A stretch of 64,000 nt of DNA from CAIKZJ01 sp964626015 (GTDB lineage: Bacteria > Bacteroidota > Ignavibacteria > Tepidaquicellales > Tepidaquicellaceae), in the NCBI GenBank assembly GCA_964626015.1, contig CAZVCC010000010.1, positions 5,372 through 69,371 on the forward strand, in the 5' to 3' direction. This document shows, piece after piece, positions 18,507 through 26,204 of the stretch. How positions within the stretch are numbered: position 1 is the stretch's first letter; each line of letters opens with the position of its first letter. The position numbers and the translations under genes were made by a program. The notes beneath the pieces were generated by a model. It was not told where the DNA came from. It searched no databases and saw only the letters and a program-made list of their open reading frames with translations.

Positions 18507-20603
18507 ATGAAAAGATTATTTGTCATCTTCATAATGTTTGCGTCAATGACGGCTAATGGGCAGTGGGTGCAGACAAACGGTATATTTGGGGGAGGGACTA
18601 TCCGATCTCTTGCCGTTAAAGGGAATAATGTTTTTGCAGGAACATATAGAGATAATCAGGGTAATGGTTGTCTTTTTCGTTCTACAGATAATGGCTTTAC
18701 ATGGACTAAAACTGCTTTAGATAGTCAAAACATTATGTCATTCGCTATAAACGGAGAATATATTTTTGCAGGATCAATGAGATATGGTGTCTATATATCA
18801 ACAAACAATGGTTTAAATTGGAATCAAACCGCTTTAAATAATCAATCTATTTATTCCCTTTCAGCAAATGGAAATAATATTTTTGCAGGAACTTGGGATA
18901 GCGGAGTTTATTTCTCAACTAATAATGGATTGAGCTGGTCTCAAACTGCTATGAATAGTACAGCTATATATTCACTTGCCGTTAGAGGTAATAACATTTT
19001 TGCAGGAACTTGGGGACAAGGGCTTTACCACTCCACAGACAACGGTTCAAGTTGGACAAAAGTTGCATTGAATATTAATTTCATTTATTCACTTGCAATA
19101 AATGGTAATTTTATTTTTGCAGGATCGTCTAATGGTTTGTTTATGTCAACAAATAATGGATTAGGCTGGATGCAAACCACATTGAATAATGAATCTATAT
19201 GGTCTTTAGCAGTTAATGGAAATACTATTTATGCTGGAGCACAAACGGGTGGAGTCTATATCTCCACAAATAACGGATTAACGTGGTTCCAAACAACGTT
19301 AAATGATAATTTTGTTCCCTCTTTAGCAGTTAGTAATAATTGTGTTTTTGCCGGGACAATTGGAAATGGCTTCTACTTATCAACTAATTCCGGTTCAAGT
19401 TGGACAGTAACTGGATTTAATATGAAAATTGTTACTACTTTTGCAGCACTTGGGGATAATATTTTCGCGGCAACAAGTTATAATTATGATTCCTCAAGCC
19501 TTTATATTTCCACTAATAACGGAGCAACTTGGGCAGAAGCTACATTACATAATACAACAGTTACCTCTCTTGCAACACTTGGAAATATTATTTTTGCAGG
19601 TACAGCGGACAATGGTGTATATATTTCTACTAATAACGGAACAAATTGGTCACAAACCTCTTTAAATTATGCAAGAATAAAATCTCTTGCTGTCAGCGGA
19701 AATAACATCCTTGCAGGAGTGTTAACTCAACAATTTGGTCCCGGATCACTTATTTACTCCTCAAATAACGGTGTTAATTGGGCATCAACAACTTTGCTTA
19801 ATAATGATGTTTATTCTCTCGCAGTAAAGGGTAACATTGTATTTGCCGGGACAACCGGAAATGGTGTTTACCGCTCAACAGATAACGGTTTAACATGGAC
19901 TCAAACTGTTTTAAATAAATTTGCAAACTCAATTACCATCAGTGGAAATACTATATATGCAGGATGCAATTCCGGGTTTGGTTATACAGGCGGTGTTTAT
20001 TTATCAACAGATGATGGTATAAGCTGGACTCAAACTGCATTAAGTAGCCAATCAGTTAATTCTATTGTTGCAAAAGAAAATAATTTAATCGCAGGAACCG
20101 ATGATGGTATATATCTCTCCACAAATAATGGAATAAATTGGACGCAGAAAAATCAAGGATTCAATCCTGCGCAAAGAATCCTGTCCTTACTAATATCAAA
20201 TAATTATGTATTGGCAGGAACACTTGGCTATTCTGTCTGGCGAAGAGAGCTATCAGAAATAGTTGGAGTGCAAAATCTAAGCACGGAAACACCTTCAGTA
20301 TTTTCGCTGTCTCAAAACTATCCGAATCCGTTTAATCCTGTGACGAAGATAAGATTTGACGTGATGAGATCCCCGACAGGAACATTCGGGGATGACAAAT
20401 TAGTGGTGATAAAGGTTTTTGATGTGCGAGGAAGAGAGGTGGAAACACTTGTGAATGAGAGGCTGCAGGCGGGTACGTACAGTACGCAATGGGATGCGAG
20501 TGCTTATCCGAGCGGAGTTTATTTTTGCAGGATGGTTGTCCGCAACGGCGGATCTTCGACGGGGGATTATAGTGAGACGAGGAGGATGATTCTGGTTCGT
20601 TGA
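18507..20603 (+). CDS. T9SS-exported 13-blade BNR-type repeat protein
   Basis: A 698-residue secreted protein with signal peptide MKRLFVIFIMFASMTANGQ. I count 13 units of about 41 residues with the core NNIFAGTxxxGVYxSTNNGxxWxQTxLN (residues about 30-575), so it may form two propellers or one superhelix. The sorting domain (LSQNYPNPFNPVTKI ... YPSGVYFCRM) carries two additions absent from the first and third paralogues: RSPTGTFGDD, encoded over the palindrome at 20369-20393, and RNGGSST, encoded over the one at 20539-20552. The 5' end is almost the same DNA as the first gene in the cluster. The repeat number is likely to vary between strains. Confidence 0.87.
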   Translation: MKRLFVIFIMFASMTANGQWVQTNGIFGGGTIRSLAVKGNNVFAGTYRDNQGNGCLFRSTDNGFTWTKTALDSQNIMSFAINGEYIFAGSMRYGVYISTNNGLNWNQTALNNQSIYSLSANGNNIFAGTWDSGVYFSTNNGLSWSQTAMNSTAIYSLAVRGNNIFAGTWGQGLYHSTDNGSSWTKVALNINFIYSLAINGNFIFAGSSNGLFMSTNNGLGWMQTTLNNESIWSLAVNGNTIYAGAQTGGVYISTNNGLTWFQTTLNDNFVPSLAVSNNCVFAGTIGNGFYLSTNSGSSWTVTGFNMKIVTTFAALGDNIFAATSYNYDSSSLYISTNNGATWAEATLHNTTVTSLATLGNIIFAGTADNGVYISTNNGTNWSQTSLNYARIKSLAVSGNNILAGVLTQQFGPGSLIYSSNNGVNWASTTLLNNDVYSLAVKGNIVFAGTTGNGVYRSTDNGLTWTQTVLNKFANSITISGNTIYAGCNSGFGYTGGVYLSTDDGISWTQTALSSQSVNSIVAKENNLIAGTDDGIYLSTNNGINWTQKNQGFNPAQRILSLLISNNYVLAGTLGYSVWRRELSEIVGVQNLSTETPSVFSLSQNYPNPFNPVTKIRFDVMRSPTGTFGDDKLVVIKVFDVRGREVETLVNERLQAGTYSTQWDASAYPSGVYFCRMVVRNGGSSTGDYSETRRMILVR
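20369..20393 (+). repeat. In-frame palindrome ATCCCCGA/TCGGGGAT
   Basis: ATCCCCGA at 20369-20376 pairs perfectly with TCGGGGAT at 20386-20393 around a 9-nt loop. It is translated as part of RSPTGTFGDDK within the sorting domain, a stretch that the sister sorting domains do not have. Confidence 0.7.
20539..20552 (+). repeat. In-frame palindrome TCCGC-AACG-GCGGA
   Basis: Same stem and flanks as the palindrome at 16903-16916, but the 4-nt loop is AACG instead of CATA. It is translated within RNGGSST in the last strand of the sorting domain. Confidence 0.6.
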
Positions 20604-20797
20604 TGGTTTATAGATAGGCAGTAAAACACCCTTTTTATTTCATTGTTTGAAACTTATTTCGCTTCTCACTTTATTGTAATACTATGTAATATCAGTTATT
20701 TGTGTGCGTAAGATGTCTCAATTTCGGTTGAATATGTGAAACTTTTGTGTATTAGTATAAGGGGTAAGATTATTAAAATTGGAAATAATGACGTTCT

Positions 20798-20918
20798 CGA
20801 TTGTTTGTCGATTGTTTGTCGATTGTTTGTCGATTGTTTGTCGATTGTTTGCCGATCGTTTGCCGATTGTTTGCCGATGGGTTGTCCATGAAGGCTCCAT
20901 GAAGGCTCCATGAAAGCT
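20798..20918 (+). repeat. 11-bp minisatellite, 11 units in two subtypes
   Basis: Eight units of CGATTGTTTGT (last base T or C, with variants CGATCGTTTGC and CGATGGGTTGT) run from 20798 to 20885. Three units of CCATGAAGGCT (last one CCATGAAAGCT) continue in the same 11-bp register from 20886 to 20918. There are no spacers, so it is not a CRISPR array. Confidence 0.95.
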
Positions 20919-20944
20919 CGATGGGGTGATAAGGGAAAAGATTT

Positions 20945-20995
20945 TTAACCACTAAGAGAACAAAGATTTTAACCGCAGGGGACGCAGAGAAGAGA
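20945..20995. repeat. Dispersed intergenic repeat, block A
   Basis: The sequence reads TTAACCACTAAGAGAACAAAG followed by AACCGCAGGGGACGCAGAG. It belongs to a degenerate family (words such as CACTAAG, CGCAGAG, AACACAAAG) that reappears, on the other strand, at 56787-57135 and 58456-58636. Confidence 0.7.
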
Positions 20996-21002
20996 TTTAA
21001 TA

Positions 21003-21257
21003 TATTGCTAAGAACATTTTACCACCAAAACACGAAAGCACTAAATAGATAANNNNNNNNNNNNNNNNNNNNNNNNNNNNNNNNNNNNNNNNNNNNNNNN
21101 NNNNNNNNNNNNNNNNNNNNNNNNNNNNNNNNNNNNNNNNNNNNNNNNNNNNTATGTAAGTCTTTTGCTGAGAGGTAACGTCCACATAGAAATGAGAATT
21201 TGAAAATTATGTTGCTGGATTCCATCTAAGAGCTTGATGGAATGACAGAGATAAAAG
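21003..21257 (+). repeat. 155-bp direct repeat, copy 1, split by assembly gap
   Basis: Bases 21003-21052 and 21153-21257 (50 + 105 = 155 bp) match 21267-21440 with only a few differences. The 100-N gap falls between the two parts, at a point that is continuous in copy 2. At 21222/21223 this copy has the empty version of the site that carries a 19-nt palindrome in copy 2. Confidence 0.9.
21053..21152. other. Assembly gap (100 N)
   Basis: Exactly 100 N, the usual placeholder for a scaffold gap of unknown size. Both flanks join without loss in the second repeat copy (21316/21317), so the true gap may be zero or a whole number of repeat units. Confidence 0.95.
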
Positions 21258-21266
21258 TGATTGATT

Positions 21267-21440
21267 TATTGCTAAGAACATTATACCACCAAAACACGAA
21301 AGCACTAAATAGATAATATGTAAGTCTTTTGCTGAGAGGTAACGTCCACATAGAAATGAGAATTTGAAAATAATGTTACTGGATTCCCTGCCTGCGGTAG
21401 GCAGGCATCTAAGAGCGTGATGGAATGACAGGTATAAAAG
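21267..21440 (+). repeat. 155-bp direct repeat, copy 2, with 19-bp insertion
   Basis: This copy is 174 bp, which equals the 155 bp of copy 1 plus the 19-nt palindrome at 21387-21405. With the gap removed, the two copies would repeat with a period of 164 bp. Confidence 0.9.
21387..21405 (+). repeat. 19-nt palindrome CCTGCCT-GCGGT-AGGCAGG
   Basis: A perfect 7-bp stem with a 5-nt loop. It is exactly the extra sequence of copy 2 relative to copy 1 (ATTC-insert-CATCTAAG here, ATTCCATCTAAG at 21219-21230), so its borders are defined by a natural empty site. Confidence 0.92.
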
Positions 21441-21573
21441 GAATGACAGAGAAAAGTTAATGATGGAGAAAAGGGACTGGAGGAAGAAAAATCGGAAGGG
21501 CTGATAACTAATAATTACATTTTTTTGATGGTATAAAAGCATTATTTTATCTTTTTATAGTATAAAATTTTAT

Positions 21574-24144
21574 ATGGCAAAAACTAAAACTCCGGTCACA
21601 AAAGGCAAACCGACGGTGACAAAAAGTACACAAGAAAAAACAGGCTTTGCTTTTTTCGATGACAATAAACCCTTGGTTATTCTTACGCTTATTGGCATTA
21701 TTCTGATTGCAATTCTTATGTTCTTTAATAAAGGTGTATTTGATGGCAAGATATTTGCATCGGCTGATAATCTTTCCCCACTGACGTTCAGGACTTTTCT
21801 GAATGACGCAAAGGAGCAGGGGATAATTCCGTTATGGATTCCGTATATTTTCATGGGGATGCCTTCGCTTGCATCGATGACAGCGGCTGTTCCTTCACTG
21901 CATAATATATATTCGTTTATCTGGGACAAAGCTTTTGAAATATTCTCGGGCGGGAACATGTTTGCGCTGACACTGCCATATTATTTCATTTTCGGTCTGA
22001 CGCTGTTTTTGTATGCGAGGTATAAATTTAAGAATAATCTCATATCGCTTTTTGTGTCGCTTCTCGGAGTTTTTGCAACAGGTATAATACAGTTGATTAT
22101 CGTAGGGCATCACACGAAGATGATGACATTTGCTTTTTACCCGCTTGTACTTTTAATACTCGAAAAGGCAGCTGATGATGAAGAAAAAAGCTGGTACAAT
22201 TTGTTCTTCTTATTTGCCGTACTGACTATAACTCTTTACCTGCAGGTACATTTCCATCATATTCAGATGCTTTTCTATTCGTTTATGATGATTGGTCTTT
22301 ATATGCTTTACCTTTTAATCTATGCTTTTGTGAAGAAGCTTCAGAAAGCCAACATCGTAAAATCTTTTTTGATGCTCGTGGCGGGTCTTATAATAGCATT
22401 TGCCATGGATGCTGATATTATTCTGTCGATAAAGGAATACAACCAGTATTCAATGCGCGGACAGCCGAGCATAACTGCGGTTTCAGAGGGCAAGGGTGAC
22501 CAAAAACCGCTCAGCTATGAATATGCTACTAACTGGTCATTCAGTCCGGGTGAGGTACTTACATTTGTGCTTCCTTATTACTATGGTTTTGGCGGTGTTG
22601 AAGTAAAAGGGCAGAGGGCAAACCTTTACTGGGGACAGATGCCGTTTACTGATTCACCTGTTTACTTCGGGGTGATTGTACTGGTGCTTGCTGCGATAGG
22701 TGTGTTTTATAACTTTAAGAAGAATCCGTTTGTTCAGGCTACTACATTTATAATTATATTCTTTCTCTTTCTATCATTCGGAAGAACTTTCCCATTGATT
22801 TATGATTTATTCTATAACTACATGCCATTCTTCAGCAGCTTCAGAGCGCCTGTGATGATACACTACTACATTGACCTTGCATTTGTGATACTTGCGGGTT
22901 ACGGACTTGTATCGATTATATCTTTCCTGAAAAACACAAAGGATGAGAATAAGTTATTGAAGACATCTTATGTTGTGGGCGGTATTGCTTTGCTGATGTT
23001 CTTTTTATCTCTTGTTGGTTTTGAATCCTCATACACTAATTCTGTTCTGAACGGACCGATGGCACAGAAGCTTGCTGCACAGGGCTATCCAGCACAGCAG
23101 GTATCAGGATATCTGAAACAGCAGGTTGCACCGATAGCATACGAAAATGTTATTTCCGATTTACGCTTGCACGGATTCTTAATTTTAATAGTTGCGGTGC
23201 TTATATATCTTTACGCAAAGAGAAATATTGCACGCAATTTAATGCTGCTGGGAATAATTGTAGTAGGACTATTTGATTTGCTTGGAGTTAGCGCAAAAAC
23301 TCTGCACTGGGACGATAAGAAACAGCGTGATGATACTTTTGCGGAAACCGATTATACGAAATGGCTGCTGAACAAAGAGCCCGAGACGTACAACTACAGA
23401 GTCGCTGTAATGAACAAGGGAAAATTATTTACCTCGAACGACCTAGCATATTTCAGGCTGCATCAGTTCAACGGGTATCAGGGCGCAAAGATAAGAATTT
23501 ATCAGGATGCTGTTGACGTTGCGGGAGGCGAGAATCCTTTCCTACTGGGGCTTGCGAACGTGAAGTATGTAATATCGGACAGTCCTTTTAACGATACCAC
23601 AGCATACACGGAGGTTTACAGAGGAAGCAGTATTATTTATCAGAATAAAATGGTTATGCCAAGAGCTTACTTTGTGAATGAATATAAAGTAGAGAAGGGT
23701 ATTGATATTCTAAACAGCATAAGAGCTGTTAATTTCAACCCTCGCAACACTGCATTTCTTGAGAAGAAGCTTGATGTAAATGTAGATAAGGCGGATTCGA
23801 CAAACACAGCTAGCATTACTAAGTTCGGAATACACGATATTGAGTATGAAGTCAGCGCTTCGGGAAATAACCTGTTGGTACTGAACGAAATATACTATCC
23901 TGCGGGATGGAAGGCTTTTATAGACGGGAAAGAAACGGAAATTTATAAAACTAATTATTTTCAGAGGTCGATTGTTGTACCCGCGGGAAAACACAAAGTA
24001 GAGCTAAAGTTTTATCCTGAAACATATTATACAGGAAAGAAGATTAGTATTGCTGCAAACATACTTGTAACAATAATTCTTATTGGCGGTGTTGCGGGAA
24101 TATTCATTTCACGGAAGAAGAAGAAAACGGAAGAAACAAAATAA
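21574..24144 (+). CDS. YfhO-family polytopic membrane protein
   Basis: An 856-residue inner-membrane protein. After a basic cytoplasmic N-terminus of about 30 residues come some 12 or more hydrophobic segments (the first at about 33-52), with the loop SADNLSPLTFRTFLNDAKEQGIIPLWIPYIFMGMPSLAS that is characteristic of YfhO/GT-C type proteins. Another telling segment is FRAPVMIHYYIDLAFVILAGYG. A long non-membrane domain near the end (about 600-810) is followed by one last membrane segment and a basic tail. YfhO of Firmicutes takes part in lipoteichoic acid glycosylation. Here it heads the glycan run, so a role in transferring sugars from a lipid carrier is inferred. Confidence 0.85.
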   Translation: MAKTKTPVTKGKPTVTKSTQEKTGFAFFDDNKPLVILTLIGIILIAILMFFNKGVFDGKIFASADNLSPLTFRTFLNDAKEQGIIPLWIPYIFMGMPSLASMTAAVPSLHNIYSFIWDKAFEIFSGGNMFALTLPYYFIFGLTLFLYARYKFKNNLISLFVSLLGVFATGIIQLIIVGHHTKMMTFAFYPLVLLILEKAADDEEKSWYNLFFLFAVLTITLYLQVHFHHIQMLFYSFMMIGLYMLYLLIYAFVKKLQKANIVKSFLMLVAGLIIAFAMDADIILSIKEYNQYSMRGQPSITAVSEGKGDQKPLSYEYATNWSFSPGEVLTFVLPYYYGFGGVEVKGQRANLYWGQMPFTDSPVYFGVIVLVLAAIGVFYNFKKNPFVQATTFIIIFFLFLSFGRTFPLIYDLFYNYMPFFSSFRAPVMIHYYIDLAFVILAGYGLVSIISFLKNTKDENKLLKTSYVVGGIALLMFFLSLVGFESSYTNSVLNGPMAQKLAAQGYPAQQVSGYLKQQVAPIAYENVISDLRLHGFLILIVAVLIYLYAKRNIARNLMLLGIIVVGLFDLLGVSAKTLHWDDKKQRDDTFAETDYTKWLLNKEPETYNYRVAVMNKGKLFTSNDLAYFRLHQFNGYQGAKIRIYQDAVDVAGGENPFLLGLANVKYVISDSPFNDTTAYTEVYRGSSIIYQNKMVMPRAYFVNEYKVEKGIDILNSIRAVNFNPRNTAFLEKKLDVNVDKADSTNTASITKFGIHDIEYEVSASGNNLLVLNEIYYPAGWKAFIDGKETEIYKTNYFQRSIVVPAGKHKVELKFYPETYYTGKKISIAANILVTIILIGGVAGIFISRKKKKTEETK

Positions 24145-24155
24145 ATTAACTTATT

Positions 24156-25664
24156 ATGTTTAAGAAAATATTAATTGCTAACAGGGGAGAAATTGCCGTG
24201 AGGATAATAAACACGGCAAGAGAAATGGGTATAAAGACAGCTGCGGTTTATTCAGATTTTGATAAGTACTCGCTTTATACAAAACTTGCCGATGAGGCTT
24301 ATTATATAGGGCAGTCACCAGCAGCACAAAGTTATCTGCTCGCGGATAAAATTATAGAAACAGCAAAGAAATGCGGAGCAGAGGCAATTCATCCGGGTTA
24401 CGGATTTTTATCAGAGCGTGCAGTTTTTGCAAAGGCATGCGAGGATAACGGAATAAAGTTTATAGGTCCGCCTCATCAGGCGATAGAAGACCTCGGAAGC
24501 AAGACAAAGGCAAAGCAGCTTGCAATAAAAAACAAGGTGCCTGTTGTTTCGGGTACCGACTCAGCAATAACCGATATAGAGGAAGCGAAGAAAGTAGCGA
24601 AGAAGATAGGCTTTCCTATCATGATAAAAGCAAGTGCAGGCGGCGGCGGTAAAGGAATGAGAGTAGTACGTGCAGAGGAAGAGCTTGAAGCTGCAATCCG
24701 CATGGCACAGAACGAGGCAAGGTCTTCATTTGGAGATGAGAGCGTCTTTATTGAGAAATATGTTGATTCACCAAAGCACATTGAGTTTCAGGTGCTTGCT
24801 GATGAACACGGGAATGCAGTGCATCTCGGCGAGAGGGAATGCTCAATGCAGAGACGTCATCAGAAAATTATAGAAGAGACTCCTTGTTCAATAATGGATG
24901 ATGACCTAAGGCACAGGATGGGAGAGTGTGCAAAGACGATAGTACTTGCGGCAGGGTACACGAATGCAGGAACGGTAGAATTTATGGTAGATAAGGATAA
25001 GAATTTTTACTTCCTTGAAGTTAATACACGTTTGCAGGTTGAGCATCCAATAACAGAAATGAGGACAGGGCTTGACCTTGTTGAGCAGCAGTTAAGGATT
25101 GCTTCGGGCGAGAAACTTAAATTTAAACAGGAAGATATAAAGTTTAAAGGTGCAGCAATAGAGTGCCGTATATGTGCTGAAGACCCGGATAATAATTTTA
25201 TGCCATCTATCGGCAAGATTAAATACATGAGCCGCAACCTTGGCAACGGTATGAGAGAAGATACGGGGATAGAGCAGGGAAATGAAATATCAGTTTATTA
25301 CGACTCGATGATAACAAAGCTGATAGCATATGCTCCCGACAGGAAGAGTGTTATAGACAAGATGGAGCGGGCTCTGCTGAACTACACAATTATTGGAGTT
25401 AAAACAAACATAAGTTTTCTTCTGAAACTTCTTAAATGCCCTGAGTACTTTGAGGGTGCATACAACACTCAGTTTGTTGAAAGAACATTCATGCCAAGAC
25501 TTGAGAAGGAGAAAAATGAAATCAGCGATGAACTTAAAAAAGCTCTTGCAATAGGTTCTATTATTATGAAGGAAAAACATGAAAGTGCTTCTTCGGTTAG
25601 CACAGGAGGCAACAACAAGCACAAAACCAAAGGCGGCTGGCTAAAGAGAAAGGAGCTGTATTAA
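24156..25664 (+). CDS. accC: Biotin carboxylase subunit of an acyl-CoA carboxylase
   Basis: A 502-residue ATP-grasp enzyme that carboxylates the biotin of its carrier protein using ATP and bicarbonate. It shows the N-terminal FKKILIANRGEIAVRII, the HPGYGFLSE motif (79-87), the glycine-rich ATP loop KASAGGGGKGMRVV (158-171), ERECSMQRRHQK (227-238) and the catalytic EVNTRLQVEHPITE (288-301). The 50-residue tail beyond the usual 450 (rich in Ser, Gly, Lys) is typical of biotin carboxylases of propionyl-CoA or acetyl-CoA carboxylases in this group. The carrier gene starts one base after its stop. The carboxyltransferase subunit is not in the window. Confidence 0.93.
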   Translation: MFKKILIANRGEIAVRIINTAREMGIKTAAVYSDFDKYSLYTKLADEAYYIGQSPAAQSYLLADKIIETAKKCGAEAIHPGYGFLSERAVFAKACEDNGIKFIGPPHQAIEDLGSKTKAKQLAIKNKVPVVSGTDSAITDIEEAKKVAKKIGFPIMIKASAGGGGKGMRVVRAEEELEAAIRMAQNEARSSFGDESVFIEKYVDSPKHIEFQVLADEHGNAVHLGERECSMQRRHQKIIEETPCSIMDDDLRHRMGECAKTIVLAAGYTNAGTVEFMVDKDKNFYFLEVNTRLQVEHPITEMRTGLDLVEQQLRIASGEKLKFKQEDIKFKGAAIECRICAEDPDNNFMPSIGKIKYMSRNLGNGMREDTGIEQGNEISVYYDSMITKLIAYAPDRKSVIDKMERALLNYTIIGVKTNISFLLKLLKCPEYFEGAYNTQFVERTFMPRLEKEKNEISDELKKALAIGSIIMKEKHESASSVSTGGNNKHKTKGGWLKRKELY

Positions 25665-25665
25665 T

Positions 25666-26190
25666 ATGAAGAAGTATTTTATCAGCATTAACGGGAATGA
25701 AACCCCTATGGACGTAATGCTTTCGGGGAATAGCGTAAAGTTTGCGGACAACGACACTGAAGAATTTGAATATAAATTTCTTACAGATGAACTGCTCCTT
25801 GTAAGGCTTGACCATAAGAATTATATATTCAAAGCAGATGAAACGGTAGAGAGCGAATTGAAGCACACTGAGTTTATGCTCGAGTACAATTCGCGATACT
25901 ATCACACAATTTGTAAGAATGAAATGGAAGTACTTATGGAAAAATTCGCAAAGAGCCACGGAACGGTAAAGATAAAGAACGAATTACTTTCGCCAATGCC
26001 GGGTGCTATAGTGAAGATAAACGTTAAAGAAGGCGACGCGGTCAAGAAAGGACAGGTGCTGGTTGTGCTTGAAGCTATGAAGATGGAAAATGAACTTAAA
26101 GCAGCAGGAGACTGCAAAATAGCAAAGATATTCGTCGAGGAGAAAGAATCAGTTGACAAGAATCATTTGCTGATTAAATTTGATGTTTAA
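25666..26190 (+). CDS. Biotin carboxyl carrier protein
   Basis: A 174-residue protein with a C-terminal biotinyl domain. Residues 105-174 contain LSPMPGAIVKINVKEGDAVKKGQVL and the biotinylation motif EAMKM, with lysine 139 the biotin attachment site. The first 100 residues are a small extra domain, as in carriers of propionyl-CoA-type carboxylases, not the Pro/Ala linker of E. coli AccB. The tight link to the biotin carboxylase gene shows the two act as one complex. The acyl-CoA specificity cannot be read from the sequence. Confidence 0.93.
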   Translation: MKKYFISINGNETPMDVMLSGNSVKFADNDTEEFEYKFLTDELLLVRLDHKNYIFKADETVESELKHTEFMLEYNSRYYHTICKNEMEVLMEKFAKSHGTVKIKNELLSPMPGAIVKINVKEGDAVKKGQVLVVLEAMKMENELKAAGDCKIAKIFVEEKESVDKNHLLIKFDV

Positions 26191-26204
26191 ATAAAGAATA
26201 ATAT

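Larger units (their letters stand above)
20604..21573. other. Repeat-rich gene-free region
   Basis: No credible gene is seen in these 970 bp. It holds, in order, an 11-bp minisatellite, a short block of dispersed CACTAAG/CGCAGAG-type sequence, and two copies of a 155-bp unit, the first interrupted by the assembly gap and the second by a 19-nt palindrome. Open frames on the minus strand here are only read-through of the 11-bp repeats. It separates the T9SS cluster from the glycan operon. Confidence 0.8.

Noticed and set aside
20696..20911. Open frames on the minus strand with repeated RQTIDKQSTNN-type peptide
   Set aside because: They only translate the 11-bp minisatellite, lack a ribosome binding site, and exist in two frames at once.
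20798..20918. Possible CRISPR array
   Set aside because: The units are 11 bp long and directly joined, with no spacers and no cas genes.
21387..21405. Terminator hairpin
   Set aside because: No T tract and no gene just upstream; it is better explained as an inserted palindrome.
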